Counted from the first letter of the stretch, positions 45,586-58,449 are shown. The stretch: 64,000 nucleotides of DNA from Holothuria scabra (GCA_037179385.1 CM074179.1:35303905-35367904); one strand, 5' to 3'. Numbers and translations are program-made. Notes: generated from the letters alone by a model not told the origin.

Positions 45586-47745
45586 TATCATGATATACAT
45601 GTGCAATTCAAACCCAAATCACACCTTTTAATATTAAAACCAAATCTTACATCAGAGACTATAATACCTAAAGATGCCATCTGACTATCTCATGAATAAC
45701 TTTGGATATACGTAAAATGCAAAATGAATCAAAAATGATTTTTTCCCTTCCCAATGGATTATTGCCCACTGTGCACGAAATACAGTTCAGAACAAATAGT
45801 TTCGAACCCTGGATATGTGTCCACGTTAGCTGATAAAAATATGAGGTTATTAGTAAAGTGGTATTAAAACTTCTTGATGGATTCATGATGACCACTTCAA
45901 ACTTTTAAAAGGACTTAGTTGGGGAAGAAAGCGTTGGAGGAGGTCATCATGAGTTCAGGAAAATAATCGATTAAGACGCTGACCCAAATCATGCAATTGA
46001 CTATGTGAATCACCTTAAACAATAATACGGTACTAAAACTCTTGCAGCATTATGTTATAAGTTGAGTTCTAACCGAAAGCTATGACGGTTTCGGGGTCTT
46101 ACCCTGGAGGCCTGCACAACTGATATACATGCGTTATGTACTTATTGTTTAACAACAAACAACAAAAAGTAAAAAAAAAAAACAGTACAAAGCATGGGGC
46201 TCATTGCACCAAAGTTTCCTTGGAACGGGAGCTCGGACTTTTATGGAAGAATAATCAGTTGTATTGTAAGGTTATAACATTAAGTGGATACGTGTGTTTT
46301 TAGTTTCACACAAGATAATCACATTGTAAAAGGATATGGTTTATTTGTATTTTAAGAGCCTCTCCGGCAGAAAGCTAGCTTAAAGTGCATGCCATACTGA
46401 CATTTACATCGTTCAAAGCATTTTAGGCGGCTCATTGAGTTGGTTCATGAAATTCAACCAATTTTTCCGAACCTGTTAAGTTTTCTGCACATACCAATGA
46501 CAAATGGTCAAACTAAAACAATTCCAATATCTGACATACAAATAACCATTTTATGAGTAAGTACTTAATGGTCTTATTCGGGTTTCAAAAAATTGTGACC
46601 AGACACTTTCAAATTATGCACAAAACCATTTCAAGTCTGGTCACCACAAAATTAAAAGTTTTAACATGTTCAGTAACCGTTGGATATGAAACTTGACTCA
46701 TTATGCTAACTATAAGCATTGTCATATGGTGAAGACCCTTTAACACTCTCATTTAATTATCGATATCAACTCAATGGGTCCCTTTAAGACTGTAGTGTGT
46801 TAGTGAAAAGAGGTGAGAACGTTTTTCGTTCTTTCGGTTTATGGTAAAGTTCTTTCAGTCGACAAGGCATCTATTCTCTACTGGAAACCCGATTTTTTTT
46901 TTTTTTTTGCTTTGTTAAATATCTTATTTTCTGAACTGTAAATTGAATGAGGGATTTGATATGTTTTCTATTTAATGGTCGACCACTCTTCTTAATAGTT
47001 TGGTCTTGGTTGGGTTAGGAATTGATATATAGAAGGAACCCTTAATCCAATATAAATCTGTTTAAACTAATAATGAAATTACCGTTGTTCTCGGTTTATT
47101 TAGTTTATGTCCAATGTGACTTACGCTCAGTCATTTGTAATGTATTTTAATCAAAGAACACCAGCAATGGCGGGGGATGAGTTTGTTCTCCAATCTATAA
47201 ATGTACTTCTCGTAGTCACGGTGAATGTCTGTCTTAAAATACCTACGAAGAGGAAATGAAATGATGGCAACGTGGTTGGCTGCTTAAAACTGTCTACTTG
47301 TGTCTTCAATTTTTTTAGATACAGCTTTTAGTCCATTCACTGCAAACTGAAACGGACAGGTAGGAACCCAAAAGACTGGTCATGTAAGACACATTATTGA
47401 AATTGGGTAATTAAGTTTTCCCGAACATTGTTTTTAATTTGGTTATCTCTGTAACGGTTATTTACCAAATAATGGATCTACAGAGATATTCTTCACTAAC
47501 GAAAGTAATTTGACACATTATCATTGAAGGTAAAAACTGTTTTAAGAGAGTGGGATGACAAAATCCTTAACTTTATCAGTGGCGTTTGCGTTGCATGGAT
47601 CAAGACCTAGTAGAGTTGCTAAAGGGTCTAAATAGGGTGATCACTGCGTTTTTTAGTACAATTATCCCACTGGGCACAATAATCTATAGGGCAAACAAAA
47701 AAATTTTATCCAAAGAGACACTCAATATCTATGCATATAGGCTCC
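45586..47745. other. No gene seen
   Basis: AT-rich; short ORFs only. T15-type run near 46893-46908. No repeat matching elsewhere noticed. Confidence 0.45.
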
Positions 47746-47773
47746 TAATTTGCATAAATTATGCTAATTAGCC
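47746..47773 (-). repeat. Isolated satellite word, inverted
   Basis: 28 bases whose reverse complement (GGCTAATTAGCATAATTTAT, then GCAAATTA) is the most conserved word of the satellite at 58450-59545. The following 47774-48000 may be a diverged unit (AATATGGCTGCATTTC corresponds to AAAATGGCTGC). Confidence 0.55.
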
Positions 47774-49239
47774 TTCAAGGAGAGGCAGTTTGAAGAATAA
47801 ATCAACGTTTTGCCTCAAAAAATGTCTGATGAAGTTGAATATGGCTGCATTTCACTCAAGAAAATTCATTTTGGCAACATTTTTCACAACTCTGAGCCAT
47901 TTAATAACTAAAAATTTCATTATAAAAGATCGAAACAGAAGATTTTGAAAAAGGATTTCGTAGAACTGGTAAAAATTTAAAGGAATTTGGGCACTTTTTC
48001 TTAATTTGTTTCTTGCCTAAAGCTGCATACTTTACATCCAGAAAGCGTGAGTTACTTTGATTTACTGTAGATGAATTGCTGTGTGCTCATTCCAGAAATT
48101 GACAGCCATGTTGCATTTGGTTCCTGAAAGTTTGCTTGTCTAGTCAGAAAAAAGTTTGAATGGCATTTTCTAGCTCGGAAGTTGAAAATAAAGATATTGC
48201 TGTACAGAAACAATATTAAGCAAACATAGCGCATGCTCCAAAATAGGTAGGATTGTGCAGAAAATGAAGAACAATGGTCTCCTTTTTCCTGAACTCTTTT
48301 CATGTCCCCCCTCCCCCCACCAATGAGGCATTAAAATTTGTACCAATTCTAGATGCCATGTCAACTTATCCACAAAAACGAGACCATGGTCTCATGTGCA
48401 ACGTTGATGTACCATCTGAAATTCATAAACCATTGTGTACAGAACTTAACGTTGTTCTCAGTTTTGAACGATGGCAAGCTTACCATTGTGACAGGATGAA
48501 AAATTGCTACAGTAGGCTATATTTTTCATAACCATGCACCATTCAATAATGTACATGTACCGTACTAGAAATGTCTCACAATGAATGGTTAGCTGATTAC
48601 AGTAGAGTTACATGTGTTATGCATGCGGGTATGAGACCGATGTACGACAGCTCACTCCTCATCATGCAACATTACGCTACGGTACTACTGTTGTGAGACT
48701 AAATGTAGCCACTCCCAGTCTTGATTGGGGCATGACCTCGGGGGTCATTCTGCTCTGCACCCTATTTTTCCTTCAAGTCTCTGAAAGCTTATGTAGTCTT
48801 TTTCAAGACATCTTTGTGTCGTATGAAATTTCTGTAAATGTAAAAGGGTTCAATTCAGTCCACTGCTGTACTTGCTAGTCCAATATCAAATAATCATGCA
48901 ACAGATTTCAACATGGCTAAATTTGACACAAATTGTTCGAACCAGGCGCAGATAAAAGGGGGGGGGGATTACCGCCCCAGTCCTCACGTTTTCGCCACAT
49001 CAGTGATAATACATACAGGAAATAAGTAGCGCAACTCCTTCACAACCCTGCTTTCTCCTAGGTCAGCCCCCTTTTGGAATGTCCGGATCCGCGCTTGCGA
49101 ACCCATGAAGGAGTGCAATGTTTCACAGCCGACGGCAACCCTACTAAAAGCTACGCCTCCTCCCTAAAAATCATTATAGCCCTCCACATGTCTCCTGAAA
49201 GTTCATCAGGTGGGCCTTTTTAACACTACATTGTGGTTA
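47774..49239. other. No gene seen
   Basis: Overlapping short ORFs on both strands at 48052-48531 and a plus ORF at 48612-48878; none has a recognisable domain. G11 run at about 48959-48968. Confidence 0.4.
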
Positions 49240-49312
49240 TTGGTTAGAGTTGTTAGACCCAGTTTCCAACCTTTTGGTTCAAGTCCAGCCGGCCACAACC
49301 TTTTTCCAGGCC
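49240..49312 (-). mobile_element. SINE 3' fragment, inverted
   Basis: TTGGTTAGAGTTGTTAGACC, CAGTTTCCAACCTTTTGGTT, CAAGTCCAGCCGGCCACAA are the reverse complement of the SINE 3' half. The head is missing. Confidence 0.65.
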
Positions 49313-50129
49313 CTTTTTGGCTGCCAGTCACCAACCAGGAATTTTTATTCATCTACATCGATCCACATCGGTACAAACACATCTACATAGCCTTGGAAGA
49401 ACTGGAGGTTTTGCAATGGCCTAAATCGGGTTCAAATCCAGGATTTTGAGTAAGGGGCGTACTTTCACGCTAAAGGACGATAAACGAGCACCGAAAGCAC
49501 AAATCCAAGGCAAGGAGGGTGGGTTCTCCCCAAGAAATTTAGAATTCCAGCATGCGCTTAATTAAACAGCTTCTGGAAGCATATCCTCCATATCTCAAAA
49601 ATAGTCATTGGTCATCGAAAAAAGGGGTGTGTGCCCGGTGTGTCCCTGCTTGTATCCGCGCCCGTAGATGAAGCATAAAATATTGAGAACTGTCAGAGCC
49701 ACAGTCAGGTGAGGGATAAGGAATCGAAATTGATTTGAATACTGTGAAAGTGTTGGCTCGATCATCTTTGAGGAATATGGCCTAGCCTACAATAGCCTAG
49801 GGTACCTGGGCCTTGTTTTCCCATATACACGTTGTTCCCTGAATTAGGCCTACGATCTCCCCATACAACTATTGTCAGAGTTTCCGCCACAGGGAGGTAA
49901 GGGGGGAGTTGTCCCCCTCTTTCCAAACGAAGGCGGGTAAAGTCTCCCCTTTTATTTCCACGAAAATTAAAAAAAAAGTCAGTATCTTGGTTACTTATTT
50001 TAAAAAATGCTTTTGCAATGGTGTTTCAAATATACATATTGCAATAAATGGCATTTAAAACTCTTCAACTTGCACCCTATAGGGCCTTGAAGCAAACTTT
50101 TGTCACCCTGAATCCACTTGTAACTTTAG
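49313..50129. other. No gene seen
   Basis: A B-box-like word GGTTCAAATCC at about 49429 is not accompanied by a tRNA fold. Short G/C-rich tracts near 49900 (AGGGGGGAGTTGTCCCCCTC palindrome) look like old MITE pieces. Confidence 0.4.
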
Positions 50130-51570
50130 GCTAGGACAGCCGTGACCGGACAACTCCCACCTGGACAATTGGCACCCGGACAATTGGCAACCGGACAATT
50201 GGCAACCGGACAACTGGCACCCGGACAACTGCCACCGGACAATTGGCAACCCGGACAATTCCCACCCGGACAATTGCCAACCCGGACAATTGGCAACTCG
50301 GACAATTCGCACCCGGACAACTCGTACCCGGAAAATTCCCACTCCGGACAATTGCCAACCAGGACAATTCCCACCCGGACGATTTCCACCGAATAGTTCC
50401 ACTCTCACGTACGAATCTCCGCCACGAATGGCTCTCAGTCATGCCATTTCCTGAAAGATGTGCAGGAAAACTCATCCCACAAAATCACATTATACTATGT
50501 GACTTAAAATGTAGGCTTAACTTTTATTGAGGGTAAAAGTAATTTCCTTCAAGAAAGGTTTAAACTGCTATCATATCAGATTGTACTATTTTACATTCAT
50601 ATAACTGGGGTATCTTAAATATGTTACAATTGGAAATTGAAAACGAATTTAGATACCTTTAAGCCCTTGTAAAGAATTATCTTTTAGTCAATTAAAAAAG
50701 GTCTGTTTGCTTTACCAAACTCAGGCCCGTATTCAGGCCTAGTTCGTGCGCCGCGGAGGTTCAGGGGCGAAACCCCCGTAGGTTACTGCGCTTTGATGTG
50801 AAGTCCTAGATAAGACTGTCCTAAGCCCTGGCGTAGCCAGGATTTTTTCATTTGAGTAACCAATTGCACAGGATCTGAGGGGGGGGATCTATGGGGGAGG
50901 GGTCTAAGGCAATTTTGAATATTTAAGTACCCTCAGATGCAATCTGATGTAACATTTAACATCAATTGAAGTCATTTTTTGGTTCTAATGACCCAAATAA
51001 TGAATTGCTCTGCAAAGAAATATTGACACACTGAGTCCAGCACTGAACTGTCATAAGGAAAACTTTGCTTATCAAATCAAAAGTTTTCGGTTCTACGGTG
51101 TAGAAGTATAACCTTCTGTAGTCAGGTGTCTTCCAACACTAATTTACTTCTCATCAGTAACTGGGTTCACTTGTGAGGGAGGTAAATGACCATATTTACC
51201 ATTATTCAGAATCCTAGTAAGGTTGTTGATTTTTATATAAGAAATTTACGTGGAGCAAGATCATAGGCGTATAGGAGCATTTCCAGTTGGGGAAGGAGAT
51301 TTTTATGCCCGAAATATATAAACTCCACCCGAAAGACTAAACGGAGCCAAACCTTCAGTTAGCGCATGAGCATAAGGAAAAGTTTGAAACACTGCGACCT
51401 TTCAGATGGCCGGAAATTGCATTTGCAGGCTCGTGAATAGAATCTAAGCAGTCGTTATTTTGAGTGTTTGTTTGCAATAACATGCTCAATTTGATGCAAA
51501 TGAGTAAATTAGCATTCACATTGATCACAATGTTACCACATAGAAGGTACCAATACCATTTTCGGGCAAA
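50130..51570 (-). repeat. Dispersed repeat, copy 2 (inverted relative to 2317-3480)
   Basis: Reverse complement follows 2317-3480 from TTGGTACCTTCTATGTGG through the minisatellite. It has an extra ~150 bp (about 50875-51035) that copy 1 lacks, bounded by CTCAG on each side. The GC-rich palindromic patch is at 50725-50790. Confidence 0.8.
50141..50400 (-). repeat. 15-bp minisatellite, array 2
   Basis: About 17 units with plus-strand consensus CCGGACAATTGGCAC, the reverse complement of array 1. Overlapping ORFs in five frames (Cys-Pro-Gly rich or Gly-Gln-Leu rich) are by-products of a repeat length divisible by three. Confidence 0.9.
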
Positions 51571-51599
51571 CTTTTAGCACATGCATACACCTGTACATA

Positions 51600-51835
51600 G
51601 GCGGCGGAAACGGGAGAGGGGGGGGGAATGGCCCCCAATAATTTTTTATGACATTTGGGGGGCATGGTCCCCCCCCCCCATAACTGAATGTCGCAAAATA
51701 AATTTTTCAAAAGTAATTAAACAAAGTTGCTTTTATTACATTTCGGCTATACTTTGGCTTAAATATTACTTTTCAGAGTACAAAAGTGGCAAAGCTTCCG
51801 GGGGCTTCGCCCCCTGGACTCCCACATTAACGATT
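51600..51835. repeat. G/C-run element related to the interior of the hAT-like MITE
   Basis: Contains GGGAGAGGGGGGGGGAATGG, GGTCCCCCCCCCC and GCTTCCGGGGGCTTCGCC then CCCTGGAC. The last is the reverse complement of the GGTCCAGGGGGCGAAGC, CCCCGGAAGC module repeated inside 21584-22910. Ends were not resolved. Confidence 0.55.
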
Positions 51836-52787
51836 ACCTGTAGGAAAGTTTAATTTCGCCCTTCAAACAGTTGCAGGGTATTCCGCAATTGTACCCGACT
51901 CTGAATTCCGGAATAAATTCAGGTAGACTGTGACAAGCTTCATATCTTCGGAATCTAGTTGACTTTTTACTTGTCGGGTTTTAGGATGGATAATTTTCTA
52001 ACAGATTTGGAGTGGCTAAAATTGGCTACATTGGTGTGGATTAAAGTGTTCTCCTAGCATCTGGCATGTTTCTACCTCATATAGGGATTTTTTTTTTTTT
52101 TTAATTCCTGGGGATGCACAAGTCAAAATCATACTTGGTGTGGTGGGTAGAATATTTGCGTCTAGCTCAAAAAGCTATGACCGATATTTCAAAGATAATC
52201 GCAACACAATGCCCGAAAGTGTCGAACATCCAAATTCTTTCAAGCATTTGCCCGAAAATGGAAAAGTATCATAATGTAACGGTACATATTTCTGGAAAAG
52301 ACACATGTCAAGTTTCCACGTCATGTGATTTCTACTTTAGAAGACACTATCTTTCGTCGAAATCCAGGCTGTCTGAAAATAGCATTGCATTGCAATGGAA
52401 TTAATTAGCCTCACCGTGATATTAAAGACTTTTGTAATGTGGTTCAACTCACCTTGACTGCTGTCACGGGATAAAGTAACCCGTCTTCAGTTGCGTCGGG
52501 TACGTGACAGTAGGATTTGACTACGCACCTGACTGTCGGAAAAATGTTTCTTAGCTACCGTATACAGTTTAATGTATCGCAAATGAGGGCTAGAATCGTG
52601 AGTTTTTACAACCGTAGTTTGATTTAGCAAACCGTTCGTTTTTTGTAAAAATGGATGGTTAGCTTTTCAGCAGTTGAGAAAAGTTATTGTATATTCAGTG
52701 TACAAACCGAAAAAATAATGAATTTTTTTTTCTTGCAATGTTGCAGAAAATGTCACCAAACTGCATATTAGCACCCAATAACGAGGT
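51836..52787. other. No gene seen
   Basis: T14 run near 52088-52101; the ORF at 52114-52404 has no recognisable domain. Confidence 0.45.
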
Positions 52788-53165
52788 ATGTTTCAGCTCA
52801 CAGATTGGGAAGGGAATAATGGTACCTTACAAATTACGACGGCAACGGTAACATATAACGTTTGGCGTTTTGGTCCTGGCATGTTGGAGTATCAGACAGA
52901 GGACTGTGAATATGTTGATAAGCAGAATTTCGTGAAGGGTGCAATGTTGGCGCTTGTTGTCCATTTCATAAAGCTTATTTTAAAAATAAATATGACAACA
53001 AAATAAGCAAATTTCAGCATGATCAGGGAAGTTATACGGATATCTTTAATAGTCTTATTATAATGCAACATTGGCAAATGTTCAATAATGGTAAACATGA
53101 TTATCTCATTCAAAATGTCAAGAACTTTCTTAGCGCAATTCGTTCTCATCCCTAGAGAAAGCTTA
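52788..53165 (+). repeat. Dispersed repeat, inverted copy of bases ~165-500, with an exon-like ORF
   Basis: Reverse complement of the left-edge repeat from about 52840 onward. The ORF 52788-53006 reads FQLTDWEGNNGT, VTYNVWRFGPGMLEYQTE. DWEGN followed by Y--F--GP is faintly like the central fibrinogen subdomain, and a TATGTTTCAG acceptor-like site precedes it. The left-edge copy lacks the DWEGN part, so this is weak. Confidence 0.55.
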
Positions 53166-53447
53166 CTAATAAAAATTTTGTCTACTGCAGCATTGTACGA
53201 TTACTTTCAAAATATTTCAGTATATTACGCTTTGTAGTATTGTTACTGAACCTAATAAGGGGTCATTGCAAGCAATGATGTGTGTCCTTAATTATATGCA
53301 CCGTGGTCTTTGCAAGAAAAATCTCCAACCTTATACTATTTTCGGGATAGGATACTGCAATTGTAACTTTTCGGCTTTTAGACGTGATACACGAATGTGT
53401 GCGTATTAAAGCTTTGGTGAAACTGTTCCCTTCTTACTTCCTGTAGG
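53166..53447. other. No gene seen
   Basis: AT-rich spacer leading to the SINE; ends with the SINE target duplication (53436-53447). Confidence 0.45.
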
Positions 53448-53677
53448 TTAGTTAATTAGCTAGATGGAGTTTTACGGCCCAGTCTCCAAGCTACTGTTGC
53501 AAGTCGAGTCGGCCTCTTCCTCGTCCTTTTTTCAAGTAGTGGTTCACTGGCTTGTTTACCCTACTCCAATGTTTATCCGGAGCATCACGCACAGCGGCAG
53601 TATATTCCAAAGTCCTTGGTATGACTCGACCTGGGAATCGAGATCTGGCCTTCCGCGTGAGAAGCGATCGCGGCCCC
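53448..53677 (-). mobile_element. tRNA-derived SINE, inverted copy
   Basis: 230 bp, flanked by the 12-base direct repeat ACTTCCTGTAGG at 53436-53447 and 53678-53689. On the minus strand it has a tRNA-like head with B box TCTCGATTCCC, then GGTCGAGTCATACCAAGGAC, CGTGATGCTCCGGATAAACA, and the family 3' end GTAAAACTCCATCTAGCTAA. ORFs on both strands here are incidental. Confidence 0.85.
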
Positions 53678-55963
53678 ACTTCCTGTAGGACAGCTCACTC
53701 ACTCAACTCAATCAAACTTCACCAAACCTCTTGCTGTTTCCGGCCCCCATACACTACTATGATTCTCAGCATGGGCGACGATCCTGGGCGGATGGAGGGA
53801 TATATCCCCCGTGAAATTGGATGGAGGATACTGTGCACTATATCCTCCCCATGAAAACCAACCTTCATATTCGGAACTACGTAAAAATATGCTATTATGA
53901 AAACTTCTTTAATAGAACGGACAATTAAAAGATTACAAAATCCACGCTTTAAAATATAACATTAAACCGTTTCTCTAAAAACAGAAGGCAACGTATGAAT
54001 GTGGCTCGACAGTTTTGCACACCCTCCCATGGAGGTTCTTGCAGTGATTTTTACTTTAACAATACAGATCTATTGATTATACAACTATAAAGAGCCCGAA
54101 GAGTGTCTACAAGAAACTTGAAATGCTGTGATATGCACCAACACGCCTTGAAATTAGAAAAAAGAGTACTATGGGAATGGAAGATATGCAATATAAAGAA
54201 ATAAATGATACTCAATGACAATAGCGAAGCTACAGAGAACAGTGGGCAATCGCCCCCTGGCTCTATATGGATGGAAAAATTCGGAAATTTGGTATTTGTG
54301 ACATCAGTCAACTCAGGCTATAGTGTTTTTTTTTTTTTTTTTTACTTTTTCTTCAGTGAAAAATCTAATTCGCTTCAATGAAAGCTAAGTGTATGTAATT
54401 ATCTGTTTGACATGTGAAAGACTGCCGGCGCGCTTCGCGCGCAAAACTTCTCATTAAACTCCTTGCAGTCGTGTTCCGTCATAAATCAGTTCGGTAAAAC
54501 TTTCTGAACTCTGGAAATGACAAAATCACCAGATCATCAAGTGATATCGACAAATAAAGTGCTATTTTCATGAATTTTCTATCATTAAATTCCCAATTTT
54601 CCCATATATAAGCTCTTGACCCGTAAAATGTCGATATACAGCCTCAATTTGTAGGTCTGAGATAAAACTGTGTAGCAACAACAATCTTCGGTAGCTGTGC
54701 AATCTCAAACTTGCCAATAAGAAAAACAGATTCTTCAGTTACCCCGAACTTTTCACATGTCCTTGTATAGAGAACCCAGAATCGAAGATTTTCCCCCATA
54801 CAAGTTCCACATTTTCAAAACTTTGCTGAATAAAGCTTCCCGCCCCCCAAATCACGACCCCAGAGCAATGATCCAGTGTTCACGATAAAAAAAAAAATGC
54901 GGTAAATTTGTGCGTGCCCCCGTGACCCGCACCCGACCGGAAAAGTATAGCTACGTCGATGCTTAATGATCTGATGAATTTCTTTTCACTCGCTTCCGAA
55001 AATTAATCCCCCTATTATGGCAATCAGGAAAATTTAACTTAAGTATTCTTTTTACGATAGTCCACTTAACCTTTTAAAGAAATACGCTTCTGGCAGTTGC
55101 TGTGATATCACGTTAGAACCCGGAAAGGGCCACTTTCGGTGATCTCGTGCGTATTTTTGGCAGAAATTATCCTTTTACGTTCCGCGCCAAGCAATGGTGG
55201 CGTTCCGCTTAGACAGTACGACACCAACTATATCCCCCCACTTTCAAAGACAGATCGCCGCCTATGATCCTCAGCAAATTGACTGATATTTATGCGAACT
55301 TAAATTTGTAATCTGATGAAAAAATGTTTCATTCGCTGGAGTAAGCATGATTTCCCCAGAAGATGGCACTGAATTACGCCCAATCGATGGCATATTAAAG
55401 ACAAATAGCTTGAAGAGATGATCAGTCCCCCGAGACTTTCCCTTAGCGATTCGTCCACTAGGCCGGGGTTAAAAATTCCCCAGTCAATTTCTCTAGAAGT
55501 AGTCACCATTGAACCCCCCCCCCCCCCTCCGCCATTTTCACTGGCGATACCTTTGGTAACGTCCACTTAAAAATCGGCACAAAATATTTGATTTCTTTTT
55601 TTTTTCAAAATCATACACTTCACAACCTTCAAAACTACACTACCGTATTCTTCACATTAAGTTGTAGGGGCCTGTCCCTGAACATCTGCAAAGTCAAACT
55701 TGAAAGGAAAACCATACAACAGAATGTAGTGTTCTATATCATGTCTTCTATGGAAAGAACAGGGACTTGGGAAAGTGGGACTCTTTGGTTTCTCGAAAGG
55801 AAATACCTCTGTAGTCGTGCGGGCATGGTAGTAGGATCGTTTAAGTAGGAACGTTTTAGTGTTGGCGCAGGGAGGTGTGTCACCCTGGTTGGCGTAGGGC
55901 CTATACTACGGAGGGTCCGCTCTATAGTCCACGGCCTCATTGGACCCCCATTTAACGTAATTC
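53678..55963. other. No gene seen; homopolymer tracts
   Basis: T18-type run near 54325-54342, C13-type run near 55516-55528, and a small perfect palindrome GCGCGCTTCGCGCGC near 54428. Short ORFs have no domain. Confidence 0.4.
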
Positions 55964-56069
55964 GTCTCATTAGTCCCCTGTTAGGGTTTAGAGTAAGGGT
56001 TTAGGGTTCATGGTTAGGGTTAAGGGACCAATGGAACGGGGAACTAATGAAACGGGGGACTAATGAGAC
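55964..56069. repeat. Hairpin with telomere-like TTAGGG loop
   Basis: Inverted arms GTCTCATTAGTCCCCTG (55964-55980) and CGGGGGACTAATGAGAC (56053-56069), one mismatch. They enclose TTAGGGTTTAGAGTAAGGGT and further TTAGGG/GGTTAGGGTTAAGGG repeats (55981-56025). Degenerate telomere-like DNA inside a small palindromic element. A second TAACCC-type tract lies at 57497-57552. Confidence 0.6.
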
Positions 56070-57555
56070 AGGGGAATATAGACATAATCCCCATAGGTAC
56101 TCCTAAATTATTGAAGAACAAGACAGAGCTATTACTTTTGTTTACTTTCTGAAGCCAATACCGAGTTTAACTGATTGAAATTGGACTTGCTGAATCCAAA
56201 ATTTAAAGGGGCAAATTTTAACGTGAACACTGTGTCTCAAAAGATAGCATTGTTTGGAATGAAAAGAACACATTGTAACTATTTGTTTCAAAATGTATTG
56301 TATGTAATGAATGTATTTTTTTTTTTACTTTATTTTTGAAACTTTCAGGAACGGCAACTTTTGATGTGAGAAATATTTTTATATCCTTTGAAATGTATCT
56401 ACCTTTTTGAGCATTTAGTGACCTAGTAAGTGTATAAAGAATACAAGGAAGATTAAGAACACACATAAGCCGAGATAGGTCTCAATTTCAAAGGAGAGGT
56501 ATACGTTTTAAAATGTTAGAATCTAAACTAAATTGTGGAACGTTTCCTGAATGCCAACGTTAGAGAAGTCAACTAACCATAGTAAAGGAAATTATTAAAA
56601 TGCACAAACCTACGCTAATTTTGCAAAGGTCATGTCTGCGCGACTACATACGAATCTCTTTCAGGAAATGAAAACTACAGGCTCAAACTCTGTCCCAACA
56701 GGGAGTTGCTAGAGATTGTCTAGCAACTCTCTGATCTGATCGTTGTTTTTCTTCGCGCTCACCACTTTTAAATATACTGCCTCATGAATCGGGTTTTATT
56801 TACTTCTCGTAGATCATCTCGCATATCATATATACTATATCACTATAAACCACTAATGCCTTAAGTCGCATGCAACGGAGGAAATGGTCCCCATCCCCCA
56901 ACATTTTCAAGGTTTTTGTATCATCTTAATTCACCTGTATAAAATAACAGCCATTTTTCCAACTTTTGTAAGATGAACTTTAGCTGGCACATAAAGTGAC
57001 TTTTCCGGTGCCGGGTGCCATTATAAAATGGGACAAGAGCTTAGCGAAAGGAGATGCAGACTCTCTTTTGCGATACTTTTTTGGCAGTTCTAGTACTGAT
57101 TTCGCTAGATATTCCAACCAAGAGATTTTTACCATGCATGCATTAATATTCCGGAAATTTCATTCTTGAAATCCTTGTTCAAAAAACCCCTTTGAAAACC
57201 TGCAAATAATCCAAATCCACCTATTTCTCCAATCCCTTCGCATTGAAAATCTCAGCCTTCTGTTTGGTTTGGTTTTGTTTGCTGGAGTTTGAAGCCTCAA
57301 CATTAAACCTTTCATCTAGGGGCACCTTTATTACTTTTGCGTAGTCATTCGGGGGAAGAGTATATTTAAAAACAAGTACATATGACTTGGTGAAAATGCC
57401 CGCCGAAAGCGTGTTATGGATAAACCACACGTAAAGTGCAATAAAATTACTGAGTTTGAGTACCCTCTCTCAGGAGGCCGATGTGTACTGTCAAACAAGA
57501 AATTACCTAACTATAACCTAACGATAACCCTAATCACTAACCTATTCCCTAACCC
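56070..57555. other. No gene seen
   Basis: ORFs 56218-56466 and 57221-57430 (minus) have no recognisable domain. The last 60 bases are a degenerate ACCTAACCCTAA-like tract leading into minisatellite array 3. Confidence 0.4.
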
Positions 57556-57776
57556 GAACATAGAATTGTCCGGGTTGGCAATTGTCCGGGTGCGAGTTGT
57601 CCGGAATGGGAATTGTCCTGGCTGGCTATTGTCCGGGTGCGAGTTGTCCGGGTGCGAATTGTCCGGTGGGAGTCGTCCGGGTGCCAGTTGTCCGCGTGGG
57701 AGTTGTCCGGGTGCGAATTGTCCGGTGGGAGTCGTCCGGGTGCCAGTTGTCCGCGTGGGAGTTGTCCGGCATCCAG
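57556..57776 (+). repeat. 15-bp minisatellite, array 3, with a 59-bp higher-order unit
   Basis: About 14 units of TTGTCCGGGTGCGAG type. A four-unit block of 15+14+15+15 bases occurs twice in tandem (from about 57643 and again from about 57702). Flanks are unlike those of arrays 1 and 2. ORFs in three frames are by-products. Confidence 0.9.
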
Positions 57777-58449
57777 GACAGCATCAATTTGGACTTTGGG
57801 TTAAGCAATAATAAATTCTCCCTTTATGTGTTTCTGGTGGAATTCCTCACTGTGTGTGTGTGTGTCATGTCCATAGCATGTGTCATCGTCATATTGACAT
57901 GCCCCCCCCCCCTTATTGTCAATAGCAGCAGATTGATGACTAGCTTGGAACCTTCTTTGGTCATTGGACTGCGGACTAGGTATAGAAGCTGCCCGTTTTG
58001 ATGTATTGGTAGACCTATAGAGCTTTTATAAACAAGTGCGCTATCATACCGTTGCAATATTTAATAAAAACGGTTTGGGAAGAGGCAAGAATGATATTTT
58101 AAAGTAAAAGTGCAATCGAAGAGGTTAACGAATTACCAGCGGGTGGTCAAAGCAGATAAGCACAGTTTATTCTTGGTGGGGGTGGGTGGGGCGGGGAGGG
58201 TCTAATACTTTTTAATTTTTGCTTTCTGAAAGGTGTTTCTTTGGCTGTGATTTCTCAATTGTACTGGGAACGTTTGGAGTTTCATTTCAGCCTCCAGTTT
58301 CCACACCACCCACCTTCTTGTGAAAGCAACGTAATGGCAGTCAATTGGGAGTATTTTCCCCAAAATGATTCAGTGTCCTGAATACGACCAAGTTCAACTT
58401 GTTGCCCACTTTTCTTGTGCAATACAAAGATAGAAGTAAGAAAATATAG
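57777..58449. other. No gene seen
   Basis: GT-repeat near 57850-57863, C10-type run near 57903, G-rich tract near 58176-58198. No exon. Confidence 0.45.
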
